Shown here one piece after another: positions 16,366 through 25,882 of a stretch of 64,000 nt of DNA. The notes beneath the pieces were generated by a model. It ran no database searches. It worked only from the letters and a program-made list of their open reading frames with translations, and had not been told where the DNA came from. The stretch is taken from NCBI RefSeq assembly GCF_009617585.1, contig NZ_WIXI01000022.1, positions 560,001 to 624,000 of the forward strand, read 5' to 3'. This DNA is from Endobacterium cereale (GTDB lineage Bacteria; Pseudomonadota; Alphaproteobacteria; Rhizobiales; Rhizobiaceae). The translations under genes were made by a program, and so were the position numbers. Position 1 is the stretch's first letter. Every line of letters begins with the position of its first letter.

Positions 16366-16959
16366 CTACCCAGCGTGGATGATCGTCTTTAACGTATCGC
16401 TGATCGGGTAGACCTCTTCCTTCGGCAAGGCGGCTTCAATCCGGGCATGTTCACCCCGCTTGCGGTGCTCGTTCAACTGCCTGACCGTGTCGCTGATATG
16501 CGTCAGCGATACGATCCATTCCTCGACATATTTGCACAGACTCTCGCCGGAGAGGCCGATCTGCAGGCTTCTGTGCCGTAGCGGCTGCATGTCGATATTT
16601 CGTTCCGGATCCCATTAAATGCGGGCATCGGTTGATGATAGCCGCCCTCGCCAGGCCTGCTCGGTTTCATCGCCAAAAGCCTCGTAGTGGCTGATACAGG
16701 CGTGCCCGAGCACTTCTTCAAAGCCGGTGCGCTTGATATCGATCGCAAAAACGCGCTTCTGATTGCATCCTTTTCGCCTCAGCCGCACCGATACATCATC
16801 CAGAGGAAGGATGGCTTTATCCAGGTCATCCTGTTGAGGCTGAAGGTCGGTGGGCCGAATTTGCCCTTGTCGAGCGCCCGCGTCAGCGATGGAATCACTA
16901 TAGGCCTGTCAGACCCTGATCGTGTCCGGTCCAAAACCGGCTCCTATTTCTCTAAACAT
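16366..16959 (-). pseudogene. Decayed DUF4291 gene with three nonsense codons and two frameshifts
   Basis: Translating the minus strand across frames rebuilds a DUF4291 protein of normal length (about 198 codons). The start region reads REIGAGFGPDTIRV, then TGA (16909-16911), then QAYSDSIADA. A frameshift near 16874-16882 leads to KFGPPTFSLNRMTWIKPSF and LWMMYRCG, then TGA (16779-16781). A compensating shift near 16761-16770 restores the frame through NQKRVFAIDIKRTGFEEVLG. A TAA (16615-16617) then interrupts RI*WDPERNIDMQPLRHRSLQ. The last 74 codons are an intact remnant. The family's function is unknown. The number of lesions argues against sequencing error. Confidence 0.85.
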
Positions 16960-17079
16960 GACCTATCCATTCACGACAATGCGGCAGAACAAACACCTCC
17001 TGCAATATCGGGCGATTTCACCGCATCGCCTTGCAAGGGTGAGACGGTCTATATTGTCGTTTCGCAAATGAGATCACTT

Positions 17080-17463
17080 ATGAAATCCGTCCGCCACCTT
17101 ACCGCCCTGCTTCTGCTGGCAACAACCGCCACGACAGCAACGGCCTTCGCACAAGATGCCAAGCACGGGCGTCAGGTCTATCGCGCCTGCCTGCCCTGCC
17201 ACGTCCCGGATGCCGACACCAACAAACTCGGCCCGCACCTTAAAGGCGTGTTGGGCCGGACCGCCGGCGGTGTCGAGGGATTTCGATATTCGCAGGCCAT
17301 GCGCGATGCCGGCACTGGTGGTCTCGTGTGGGACGAAAAGGCCCTGTCGGAATTTCTATCCAGCCCCAAGCGCAAGGTGCCAGGTACCAGCATGCGTTTC
17401 TGGGGGTTCTGGACCCAATCGGAAATCGATGACGTTATCGCCTACCTCAAGACCAACCGCTGA
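17080..17463 (+). CDS. Class I c-type cytochrome
   Basis: 127 residues: signal peptide to about residue 24, haem-binding CLPCH (37-41) and a distal Met ligand in GTSM (M105), so a small soluble periplasmic cytochrome c2-like electron carrier. Helices around FRYSQAMRDAG and EIDDVIAYLKTNR fit the fold. The ATG at 17080 starts a compact signal peptide; an in-frame ATG at 17068 would add four residues. It lies downstream of the DUF4291 remnant, which reads the other way. Confidence 0.88.
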   Translation: MKSVRHLTALLLLATTATTATAFAQDAKHGRQVYRACLPCHVPDADTNKLGPHLKGVLGRTAGGVEGFRYSQAMRDAGTGGLVWDEKALSEFLSSPKRKVPGTSMRFWGFWTQSEIDDVIAYLKTNR

Positions 17464-17595
17464 AAATCGGCGCGGTATTTTTACCCAGAGCATACGAAAA
17501 AAGGATTACCAGTCAGCTTTGCGCAGGCTTGAGCATGTATCCCCTGACATCAATTGATTTTTCAACTGATCTTTTGATTTCACAAAGGGGTTTCG

Positions 17596-18270
17596 ATGCG
17601 GGACGAATTGCATGATACCGCCCACTTGCAGGACGCTCTGCAGGCGAATGCGCTCGACGCACTTTTGAGCGAACTGATTTCACAGCAGCCATCCATTTCC
17701 ATCTGCGAAACGTCGGCTCTGGAGACACAGGCCGACACTGCTCCTCTTGCCGATATGGCATTAGCCGACGTCATGCCGCTCAACGACGCTCCAATGGATG
17801 CGAGCGCCGACGAGGATGCCTTGCTCGCAGTTGAGCAGCCTGTTGAAATGGCACAGGCAGATACTACACCGCCGCCCATTGCGATGGAACCAGAAGCGTT
17901 ACCTGACCCGCCGCAGGAGCCACTGCCGACCCGCGTCTACAGTATTGCCGACCTGATGCTGTTCGAAAGGCTGACGGGATACCGGCTCGTCGTCCAGCGG
18001 CAACTGTGGCGCTCGGTCGATAAAAGCGGCAACCGTGCGATAGCCGAAGACCGACTGTTTACGGTACTGGCAGAGGAAACCTTTCAGATCGCCGACCGAA
18101 ATCGCCGCAACGGCACATCACCCCATGCCGACCTTTCCCCTGATGACCTTGCAGCGGCTATGAAGCCGATGCGCGGCATTGCGGCGCATCTGGGTGACCG
18201 GGGCATTCAGGCCTGGGACCGGCTGGAAATCGTTGTTCTGGCAGCCTTGGATCGCCGTAAGGCCGCCTGA
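17596..18270 (+). CDS. Unknown protein with an acidic low-complexity N-terminal half
   Basis: 224 residues. Residues 1-115 are acidic and rich in Ala, Asp, Glu and Pro (for example PPPIAMEPEALPDPPQEPLP) and look disordered. Residues 115-224 look folded and mostly helical (YSIADLMLFERLTGYRLVVQ, then AAMKPMRGIAAHLGDRG). No signal peptide, membrane segment or known motif is seen. An AAAGGGG ribosome site precedes the ATG. It stands alone between the cytochrome and the permease genes. Confidence 0.7.
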   Translation: MRDELHDTAHLQDALQANALDALLSELISQQPSISICETSALETQADTAPLADMALADVMPLNDAPMDASADEDALLAVEQPVEMAQADTTPPPIAMEPEALPDPPQEPLPTRVYSIADLMLFERLTGYRLVVQRQLWRSVDKSGNRAIAEDRLFTVLAEETFQIADRNRRNGTSPHADLSPDDLAAAMKPMRGIAAHLGDRGIQAWDRLEIVVLAALDRRKAA

Positions 18271-18420
18271 ACCCTCCACCACGCCAACTCCGTTCGTCGC
18301 GCGATGCAACCGCGCGACGCCCCTCCCGTCGCCGCCAGTCGTTGCAACTCCGGCGGCGGGAACCTTTTCCCGGCATAGATACTTGAATCCTGCTGAAACC
18401 AGCCAGCCGGGAGATGGCCG

Positions 18421-19164
18421 ATGTTCGATTTCGCAACCTCCGACTTCCTGATGTTCATTCTGATCGGCTTTTTTGCCCAGATCATCGATGGCGCGCTCGG
18501 CATGGCCTTCGGCGTGCTGACCACGACCAGCCTCCTGGCGGTCGGCGTTCCGCCTGCTGCCGCAAGCGCAATGACCCACATCACCGAGTGTTTCACTACC
18601 GCGGCATCCGGCGCGTCCCATCTCTATCACCGCAATGTCGACTGGCGGCTGGTCCTGCGGCTAGCGCCCGCAGGCATGGTTGGCGGCGCCATCGGCGCCT
18701 ATATTCTCTCCAATATCAATGGCGAAGCAATCGAGCCGTTGGTGTCGGTCTACCTGATCGGCATCGGCCTCTTCATCCTATACAAGGCCTTTAAGCCAAG
18801 ATGGCCGCGCGATGTGCGCGACTGGATCATTCCTTATGTCGGTGGCGCCGGTGGTCTTCTGGATGCCATGGGCGGTGGCGGTTGGGGGCCGATCGTGACC
18901 AGCACACTTCTTGGCCGTGGTCATGAACCGAAAAAGGTGATCGGCTCGACCAACCTCACAGAATTTGCCGTTACCTTTGTGATCTCCCTGACATTCATCC
19001 TCGCGCTCGGCTGGTCGGACCTCTCTTCCGCTATCGGCCTTATCGTCGGCGGCATCCTGGCGGCTCCATTCGGTGCGCTGATCGTCAAAAAGATGCCGGT
19101 AAAGCCCCTGATGATCGCTGTTTCGATGATCATTATAGGCACCGCAGCTATTCGATTTGCCTGA
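18421..19164 (+). CDS. TauE/SafE (TSUP) family permease
   Basis: A 247-residue membrane protein with about seven or eight helices and the repeated TSUP half motif: GALGMAFGVLTTTSLLAVG in the first half and GGGGWGPIVTSTLLGRG in the second. The family exports or imports sulfite, sulfonates or similar anions; the substrate here is unknown. The first helix starts directly at the ATG, and a GGGAGA ribosome site is present. No sulfur genes lie next to it. Confidence 0.9.
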   Translation: MFDFATSDFLMFILIGFFAQIIDGALGMAFGVLTTTSLLAVGVPPAAASAMTHITECFTTAASGASHLYHRNVDWRLVLRLAPAGMVGGAIGAYILSNINGEAIEPLVSVYLIGIGLFILYKAFKPRWPRDVRDWIIPYVGGAGGLLDAMGGGGWGPIVTSTLLGRGHEPKKVIGSTNLTEFAVTFVISLTFILALGWSDLSSAIGLIVGGILAAPFGALIVKKMPVKPLMIAVSMIIIGTAAIRFA

Positions 19165-19233
19165 AACAATATATGATTGACGTCTAATGTTTGATTTCTA
19201 CAGTGAAGAGTGACACCTCGTCGGGAGCTTTGC

Positions 19234-20976
19234 ATGGGCAACAAGGCAATTGAAAACTCGTCGGGCCTTGCCATGGTCGAGGCTATCCAACTGGCAATGG
19301 AAAATCTTCCCGTCGCCGTTGCGATTTTCGAGTTCGAGGGAAGGCCCGTTTATGCCAACCGTTGCTTCCGGCTGCTGCACGATCTCGACAGCCGCTGGAT
19401 AACCGGGAATGAAACATTCCTTGACCTTGTTGAAACGGATCGCATGTCCGACTGGAAACAGGATCCCAAGACGTTCTTCGAAAACGTTCAGCGAGAGTTG
19501 GCTGCCGGCCGCAGCGTGCAGGCCCAGATTGAGGTCGGAGACAAGATCATCGCCGTGCATGACATGATGCTCGACGACCGGCACATTCTAACCACCCAGC
19601 AGGACGTAACTGCTCGCGTGCAGGCGGAAAGGCGGGTTTCGTATCTCGCTCACCACGATCCGATGACGGATCTCCCGAACCGCATCCATTTTTCGGCCCG
19701 GTTGGAAAGCCTGATCGAGGAAAGCAAGGTTACCCGCCGCCGTTTCGGCGTGATGAGCTTCGATGTCGACCGGTTCAAGGATATCAACGACCTGTTCGGG
19801 CACAATGCCGGCGATATCGTTTTGACCGAACTGGCAAGGCGGATGAAAACCGTGCTCGGGCCGCAGGACTTTGCGGCCCGACTGGGCGGTGACGAATTCA
19901 CTGTCATCAGCACAGGTGACAGCCAGCCGGAAACGGTGACACGACTGGCAGAAAATCTGGCACAGGCGATGGATGAGGATATCGAAGTCGACGGCCGCTC
20001 GCTGCGAGTTGCCCTGAGCATCGGCATCGCCATGTTTCCGCAGGATGGCAACGACGCGGCAACTCTGCTCGCCAATGCCGATGCGGCACTCTACCGCGCC
20101 AAATCAGAAGGGCGCGGGCGATTTTGTGCCTTCAACGCCGGCATGGATCGGCGCATGCATGATCGCCGGGTCTTGCAACAGGATTTGCGACACGCGCTCG
20201 GCCGACAGGAACTGGCGCTCTACTATCAGCCACAGGCATCGGTTTCCGGTGAGATTTTCGGCTTTGAAGCCCTCTTGCGCTGGCAGCACCCGAGCCGCGG
20301 CCTGATTACGCCGGATCATTTCGTGCCGCTTGCTGAAGAAAGCGGCCTGATTGTCGAAATCGGCAGATGGGTGTTGCGAGAGGCCTGCCGGGAGGCAGCC
20401 AGCTGGCCCAACCAGTTGAAAATTGCCATCAATGTCTCACCGATCCAGTTCCGGCAGGAAGATCTCGTAAGGGACGTTCACGCCATTCTTCTGAATACCG
20501 GGCTTTCGCCAGAAAGGCTGGAACTGGAGATCACGGAGGGCGTTCTCGTGCAGGATTTTGCCCGCGCATTGCAAATCCTGCGAGGCCTGAAAGCGCTGGG
20601 CATCCAGATCGCTATGGACGATTTCGGAACGGGCTATTCGTCACTGTCCTACCTGCAAGCCTTCCCCTTCGACACGATCAAAATCGACAAGTCGTTTACC
20701 GCCAAATTGAGTACCGACACCAGCGCCGACGAGATCGTACGCGCCGTGATCGGGCTGGGTCGCGGTTTGAACATTCCGATCGTCGCCGAAGGCGTGGAGA
20801 CAGAAGAGCAACGCGTCTTTCTGGAGGAGGCACAGTGCCAGCATATTCAAGGCTTTTTGATCGGCAAGGCCGAACCGATCGCGGAATATGCGCAACTGAC
20901 CGGCGCAGACGCGGAGGCCTCCGTACCGGCACCGCAGCCCACGTCGGCCACGATAACGCATCTGCACCGGCGCTAG
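19234..20976 (+). CDS. PAS-GGDEF-EAL protein (cyclic-di-GMP turnover)
   Basis: 580 residues. The order is a PAS-like sensor (about 10-130, VAVAIFEFEGRPVYANRCF), a GGDEF domain with intact GGDEF (218-222), and an EAL domain (EAL at 345-347). The EAL domain keeps its catalytic set: NVSPIQFRQ, LELEITEG, DDFGTGYSSLSYL, KIDKSF and AEGVET. Both synthesis and breakdown of c-di-GMP are possible. The RxxD inhibitory site is absent before GGDEF. There are no membrane helices, so it is cytosolic. The start at 19234 has a CGGGAG ribosome site; the GTG at 19210 has none. Confidence 0.93.
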   Translation: MGNKAIENSSGLAMVEAIQLAMENLPVAVAIFEFEGRPVYANRCFRLLHDLDSRWITGNETFLDLVETDRMSDWKQDPKTFFENVQRELAAGRSVQAQIEVGDKIIAVHDMMLDDRHILTTQQDVTARVQAERRVSYLAHHDPMTDLPNRIHFSARLESLIEESKVTRRRFGVMSFDVDRFKDINDLFGHNAGDIVLTELARRMKTVLGPQDFAARLGGDEFTVISTGDSQPETVTRLAENLAQAMDEDIEVDGRSLRVALSIGIAMFPQDGNDAATLLANADAALYRAKSEGRGRFCAFNAGMDRRMHDRRVLQQDLRHALGRQELALYYQPQASVSGEIFGFEALLRWQHPSRGLITPDHFVPLAEESGLIVEIGRWVLREACREAASWPNQLKIAINVSPIQFRQEDLVRDVHAILLNTGLSPERLELEITEGVLVQDFARALQILRGLKALGIQIAMDDFGTGYSSLSYLQAFPFDTIKIDKSFTAKLSTDTSADEIVRAVIGLGRGLNIPIVAEGVETEEQRVFLEEAQCQHIQGFLIGKAEPIAEYAQLTGADAEASVPAPQPTSATITHLHRR

Positions 20977-21135
20977 GGCGGTTCACTCATCGTGCATGGA
21001 ATTGGACCTTGTTCCGGATTCAATCTGTGAACGATGCGGTCACAGGCTGCTGTCTTTGCCAGGATTACCTTGCACCTTAAGAAAACCTGAGCGAACTTTT
21101 GCGCCTTAAGCCTCCATCTTCTGCAAGGGATCACG

Positions 21136-21759
21136 ATGACCAACCCGCAAGCCTCGTTTCTCGCCATCCTCCTGCATGGCGTCGGCTCCAATGGAGCCGA
21201 CCTCGCCCCCTTGGGGACTGGCTGGCAGTCACGTCTTCCCGATGTCATCTTCGTATCGCCGAACGCGCCGGAACCTTCGGATTTCGGCTCCGGTTATCAG
21301 TGGTTCAGTGTTGCCGGTGTTACCGAGGAAAACCGCCCTGCACGCATCACCACCGCACGGCCGTCCTTCGATGCGGTCATTTCGACCATTATCGAGGAAC
21401 ACGGTTTCGCCGATCGTCTGGACCGGGTGGTGCTGGTCGGCTTTTCACAGGGAACGATCATGTCGCTCGATGCGGTGGCAAACGGTCGCTGGCCGGTTCG
21501 CGCCGTCATCGGCTTTTCCGGACGGCTCGCGACCGAAAAACCGCTGACGCCGGCGAAAGCAACAGATGTTCTGCTGGTTCACGGCACATCGGATGCCATC
21601 ATTCCCTCATGGGAAACCGAAAAAGCCCAGACAGAACTAATAGCGGCCGGCATGACCATCGATACAATCATCGAGCCCGGTCTCGGGCATACGATATCGA
21701 TCGGCGGCGCTGACCGGGCCTGCGATTTTCTGGAGAAGCTGGTGGAGGCTGCCATGTGA
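21136..21759 (+). CDS. Phospholipase/carboxylesterase-family alpha/beta hydrolase
   Basis: 207 residues. The oxyanion region is LLHGVGSNG, the nucleophile motif is GFSQG, and the acid and His are in HGTSDAIIP and GLGHTIS. This is the usual arrangement of the small bacterial carboxylesterase (YpfH/acyl-thioesterase-like) family. It is cytosolic; the substrate is unknown. A GCAAGGGA ribosome site precedes the ATG. Confidence 0.9.
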   Translation: MTNPQASFLAILLHGVGSNGADLAPLGTGWQSRLPDVIFVSPNAPEPSDFGSGYQWFSVAGVTEENRPARITTARPSFDAVISTIIEEHGFADRLDRVVLVGFSQGTIMSLDAVANGRWPVRAVIGFSGRLATEKPLTPAKATDVLLVHGTSDAIIPSWETEKAQTELIAAGMTIDTIIEPGLGHTISIGGADRACDFLEKLVEAAM

Positions 21760-21855
21760 CCGGATCGCAGCACCGGAATAATAACATGACAAATCCGGTA
21801 ATATTTAAACCTCGCCAGATTGCCTTGGTCCTGCCGGGCTGCTAACCGCGTGCCC

Positions 21856-22374
21856 ATGCACTCGGCACTGACACCGGATCTGCTTGGCACCTTCTTGAGC
21901 CTGCGCAAGCGTTTGCTTTCCACCATCTCGCGACTGGTGCATTCGCACGCCATCGCGGAGGATCTGGCACAGGACACGTTCGTGCGGCTGTGGGAGCGGC
22001 GGGCAACACCGATCGATCCGGGTCATTTGCAGAATTATGTACTGCGCACCGGCCGCAATCTCGCCATCGACTTCCGCCGACGGGAACGGATTGCGCCGTT
22101 TGTGCATGGTATCGAGCATTTGGACTTCATTGCCGACCATACCCCCAGCCCGGAAGACGCCGCCATCGGCAAGCAGAAACTGTTGACTTTATCGGCTGCC
22201 ATCGAGGCGCTGCCTCCGCGCGCGCGGCAGGTGTTCGTGATGGCGCGTATTGATGGCCTGACCTATGTCGAAATCGGCAAAAAGCTCGGTATCTCCCCCA
22301 AAACCGTCTTCAGTCATATGGTCTCGGCGCTTGAAAAGCTGGATTCGTCCTGCCTTGCGGATAGCCGGGAATAA
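21856..22374 (+). CDS. FecI-type ECF RNA polymerase sigma factor
   Basis: 172 residues. Sigma region 2 is visible (SHAIAEDLAQDTFVRLWER), and region 4 has a helix-turn-helix (LTYVEIGKKLGISPKTVFSHM). The FecR-type gene follows 81 nt downstream and then an STN-containing receptor, so this is the sigma factor of a surface-signalling iron system. The ATG at 21856 (MHSALTPDLLG) is preferred over a TTG 12 codons earlier, since the family starts close to region 2. Confidence 0.92.
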   Translation: MHSALTPDLLGTFLSLRKRLLSTISRLVHSHAIAEDLAQDTFVRLWERRATPIDPGHLQNYVLRTGRNLAIDFRRRERIAPFVHGIEHLDFIADHTPSPEDAAIGKQKLLTLSAAIEALPPRARQVFVMARIDGLTYVEIGKKLGISPKTVFSHMVSALEKLDSSCLADSRE

Positions 22375-22455
22375 AACCAGGCGGCGACCAAGGTTTTTGC
22401 CGACCTCATTCGTAATGATGGACATGGATGATGGGACGAAGAGGCCCGAGGCACT

Positions 22456-23388
22456 ATGGGCAAAAGCACAGATACTGACTTGCATGATGATGCTGGCGAC
22501 AGCTTGACCCACGAGGCGGCAACCTGGTTCGCCCATCTGCTTGACCCCGCCACACCGCAATCCGATTATGTCCGTTTCCGCCACTGGCTGGAGGCGGACG
22601 AACGCCACGCCGTGGCCTATGCCCGGATCGAGCGCCTGTGGGGACAGGCCGCGGCCGAACCGCGGCAGACCGGCATTGCGCGCCGCACGGCATTGAAGAC
22701 TGCCGGTGGCGTACTTCTACTGGCTGGCATCGGCGCAGCCTGGACAGCCGGTGTACGACGTCCCGACTTTTCAACCGGCACAGGAGAAATCCGTATCGTT
22801 TCCCTACCGGACGGCTCGACAGCAGAGCTTTCCGCCGGTAGCGCGATTTCCATCGACTTTCACAATACCGGACGCAGCGTTCTCCTCCATGCTGGCGAGG
22901 CCTATTTTACAGTGACGCCGGATGCCCGCCGTCCTTTCGTGGTTGAAGCAGGTCCGTTAAAGGCTGCAGCGCTGGGCACCGCCTATTCCGTTGCTATCAC
23001 ACCCGAACGGCTGAGCGTGGTCGTTGCAGAACACGATGTCCGGGTGGAGGCTCATGGCAAGCGCCTTGATCTGACCGAAGGCGATGCGGTGGACTATGAA
23101 AACGGCAGGCTCGGAACCATCACCAGGGAGGAAGCGGAAGGCCGCCTCGGCTGGCGCAAGCGACAGCTCGTTTTCCTGTCTCGGCCACTCGGTGACGTGG
23201 TCGCGGAACTCAACCGCTGGCGCGCCGGCCGCCTCATCGTGCTTGATCAGGCGCTCTCGGATCGTCGCGTCACGGCCATCATCGACATCAACGACATTGC
23301 CCGCATCGATCGCACGCTGGAACAGGGACTGCCGGTCACACTCACCCATTACACCCCGCTGCTGACGCTCGTTTCGGCGCGGCATTAA
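22456..23388 (+). CDS. FecR-type anti-sigma/sigma-activating membrane protein
   Basis: 310 residues. A cytosolic N-terminal DUF4880-like part (EAATWFAHLL, YVRFRHWLEADERHAVAYAR) binds the sigma factor. One membrane helix follows at about 83-100 (GGVLLLAGIGAAWTAGV), then a periplasmic FecR domain (VSLPDGSTAELSAGS) and a C-terminal STN-interacting part (LGDVVAELNRWR). In the family it relays receptor occupancy to FecI. A segment RRTALK just before the helix resembles a twin-arginine start, as in other FecR proteins. Confidence 0.93.
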   Translation: MGKSTDTDLHDDAGDSLTHEAATWFAHLLDPATPQSDYVRFRHWLEADERHAVAYARIERLWGQAAAEPRQTGIARRTALKTAGGVLLLAGIGAAWTAGVRRPDFSTGTGEIRIVSLPDGSTAELSAGSAISIDFHNTGRSVLLHAGEAYFTVTPDARRPFVVEAGPLKAAALGTAYSVAITPERLSVVVAEHDVRVEAHGKRLDLTEGDAVDYENGRLGTITREEAEGRLGWRKRQLVFLSRPLGDVVAELNRWRAGRLIVLDQALSDRRVTAIIDINDIARIDRTLEQGLPVTLTHYTPLLTLVSARH

Positions 23389-23493
23389 TTTCTCGAAAAT
23401 AATTCTACCGATGCACTCAGGTTTTCTCGCCTCCCGTTCGTATGGGTCCTTGAGCGGCGCTGGGCGGCGTCGCGCCAATGCGTGTAGAGGGGC

Positions 23494-25875
23494 ATGAACA
23501 TGTTGCGTAAAATCGGATCCCGTATGGTCGGCGTCGGGCTTGGCTGGACCTTGCTGACCAGCACTAGTCTTGTCGCAGTCGTTTCGGCGGCGCAGGCACA
23601 GGAAGCAGCTCGGGTCCATAATTTCAGCATCCCTTCCCAGAACATTGCGGCCGCCCTCGTCCGATATTCCTCGCTCACCGGCATCAACATCGTTTATGAC
23701 GGCAGCCTGCCGGCTGGCACCCGCAGCAACACGGTCAGCGGCCGCTTGTCCGACCAGCAGGCACTCGGCCAACTGTTTTCCGGCTCGGGCCTGACCTATC
23801 GCTTTGGCGCCAACGACACTGTCACCATCATTGCACCGGCGACAACATCCGGCGGTGTTGCGGCCGACGGCACGACCATGCTCGGAACCATCACCGTTGA
23901 AGGCGAAAACGGCCGCAGCTATGCCGCCGCCGACAGCAGCGTCGGCACCAGGACGGACACGCCGCTGCGCGACGTCCCGCAGTCGATCCAGGTGGTCAAG
24001 CGCAGCGTGATCACCGACCAGCAGGCAACGACGCTGACCCAGGCCCTGCAGAACGTTTCCAACGTGCAGCAGAGCAATACCGGCGCCAACCGCGCCGAAA
24101 CCTTTATCACCCGCGGCTTTTCATCCAACAACTATGCCATCGACGGATCGGTGCTTAATGCGACCGGCAGCCGCCCGGAGGTCAACCCAGACCTTGCCGG
24201 CGTCGAACGCGTCGAAGTGCTGAAGGGGCCGGCTTCCGTGCTTTACGGCCGCGGCGAGCCCGGCGGCCTGATCAACATCGTTACTCGCCGCCCAACCACG
24301 ACCCCGACGGCGGAAGTCACCACACAGTTCGGCAGCTTCGGTTTTCGTCGTGCGGAAGCAACTGCCAGCGGGCCCTTAAACGACGATGCGAGCCTGACCG
24401 GCCGCATCACCGGCGCCGCCCAGCGCGAGGAAGGGTTTGTCGAAAACCGGCCCGACAGCGAGCGCCAGTACATCGGTGGCGTTCTGGAATGGAACCCGGA
24501 CGAGGACACCAAGGTCTCGCTCAGCATCGACCACACCCGCCAGGAACAGCCCTACGACCGCGGGCTGGTTGTCGGGCCCGATAACAAAATCATCGACGTG
24601 CCCTATGACAGCTATTTCGGCGAAGACTGGTCGATGGTGAACAGCCGCAAGACCCGTATCTCGCTGTCGGCCGAACACCAGACCACCGACTGGCTGAAGT
24701 TGCGGAGCACCGTTCGTTACGACGATGCCTATACGACGGACACCGGCATCGATCTTCGCGGCCTCCAGAGCGACGGGCGCACGCTAAACCGTCGATACAC
24801 CGACCGTATCGAAGACATGCACAATCTTGACCTGCAATTCGAAGGCATCATGACCTTCGACACCGGCAGTATCGGGCACACCGTTCTCGCCGGTGTACAG
24901 CATACCCGCTCGCATATGGACTTCTGGTCTGCTCGCGCGAACATTGCGCCCATCGACATCTATAATCCGGTCTATGGCGCCCCGATGACGCCGACGACGC
25001 TCGAGAATGTCTATAGCCAGGATATTCTTGCGAGCTCCGTCTATCTGCAGGACCAGATCGAGTTCTCCGACCAGTGGAAAGGTCTTGTCGGTTTCCGTTA
25101 CGACCACTTCGACCACACTGTCGAGCATCGAGTCGGCGATGAAGAACCGCCGTTCGAAGGCGGCGCGTTGACCTGGCGGGCCGGCCTTGTCTATCAGCCG
25201 ACCGATCGGCTGTCCTTCTACACCAGCTATGCCACCAGCTTCATGCCGCAAAGCGCACTCGGCACGGATCGACAGGTGTTGGATCCGGAAAAAGGCTGGC
25301 AGGTCGAGGCAGGTGTAAAGGCCGACTTGACCGACCGCCTTTCGGCCACGTTCTCGGTTTTCCATATCACGAAGGACAATGTTGCGGTCAGCATCGAGGA
25401 CACCGATTTCTCACGTCTTGTCGGCCAGCAGCGTTCGCGTGGCGCGGAAATCGACATTACCGGCGAAATCGCGGATGGCTGGCAGGTGATCGCATCGCTC
25501 GGTTATGTCGATGCCGAGGTCACCAAAGATGACAATCCGGCCTATGTGGGCAATCGCCTGATCGGCACACCTTACTGGAGCGGTAGCCTGTGGACGACCT
25601 ACGAGTTCCAGACCGGCAAGCTCGAAGGCCTGAAGCTCGGTGCCGGTATCACCGCCGTCGGCGAGCGCGCCGGTGATCTGGAGGAGCCCTTCTATATCGA
25701 TGGGTATTACCGCGTCGATGCCGCTATCTCCTACAAGATCAGCGACAACCTCAATTTCTCACTCGTCGGCCGCAACCTGACAGACGAGAAATATATCGAA
25801 AGTACTGCCAGCCGGACGGAAAACCATCCGGGCGCACCGATCAACTTCATGGCCGCCCTCAAGGCGTCCTTCTGA
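23494..25875 (+). CDS. TonB-dependent siderophore receptor with signalling (STN) domain
   Basis: 793 residues: signal peptide (to about 36), STN signalling domain (40-115), TonB box near 131-137 (GTITVEG), plug domain (RDVPQSIQVVKRSVI, ETFITRGF) and a 22-strand barrel ending in Phe (MAALKASF), as outer-membrane proteins do. The plug sequence and length match ferrichrome/hydroxamate-type receptors, but the ligand is not certain. STN plus the upstream sigma/FecR pair means the receptor likely turns on its own gene. Confidence 0.95.
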   Translation: MNMLRKIGSRMVGVGLGWTLLTSTSLVAVVSAAQAQEAARVHNFSIPSQNIAAALVRYSSLTGINIVYDGSLPAGTRSNTVSGRLSDQQALGQLFSGSGLTYRFGANDTVTIIAPATTSGGVAADGTTMLGTITVEGENGRSYAAADSSVGTRTDTPLRDVPQSIQVVKRSVITDQQATTLTQALQNVSNVQQSNTGANRAETFITRGFSSNNYAIDGSVLNATGSRPEVNPDLAGVERVEVLKGPASVLYGRGEPGGLINIVTRRPTTTPTAEVTTQFGSFGFRRAEATASGPLNDDASLTGRITGAAQREEGFVENRPDSERQYIGGVLEWNPDEDTKVSLSIDHTRQEQPYDRGLVVGPDNKIIDVPYDSYFGEDWSMVNSRKTRISLSAEHQTTDWLKLRSTVRYDDAYTTDTGIDLRGLQSDGRTLNRRYTDRIEDMHNLDLQFEGIMTFDTGSIGHTVLAGVQHTRSHMDFWSARANIAPIDIYNPVYGAPMTPTTLENVYSQDILASSVYLQDQIEFSDQWKGLVGFRYDHFDHTVEHRVGDEEPPFEGGALTWRAGLVYQPTDRLSFYTSYATSFMPQSALGTDRQVLDPEKGWQVEAGVKADLTDRLSATFSVFHITKDNVAVSIEDTDFSRLVGQQRSRGAEIDITGEIADGWQVIASLGYVDAEVTKDDNPAYVGNRLIGTPYWSGSLWTTYEFQTGKLEGLKLGAGITAVGERAGDLEEPFYIDGYYRVDAAISYKISDNLNFSLVGRNLTDEKYIESTASRTENHPGAPINFMAALKASF

Positions 25876-25882
25876 TCGATCG

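Noticed and set aside
16687..17079. A plus-strand extension of the class I cytochrome gene
   Set aside because: This part is antisense to the DUF4291 remnant and would place 130 unrelated residues before the signal peptide.
18350..18390. A GGAAC motif resembling a RpoE2-type ECF promoter before the TauE/SafE gene
   Set aside because: The expected downstream element is not convincing at the right spacing, so no promoter is called.
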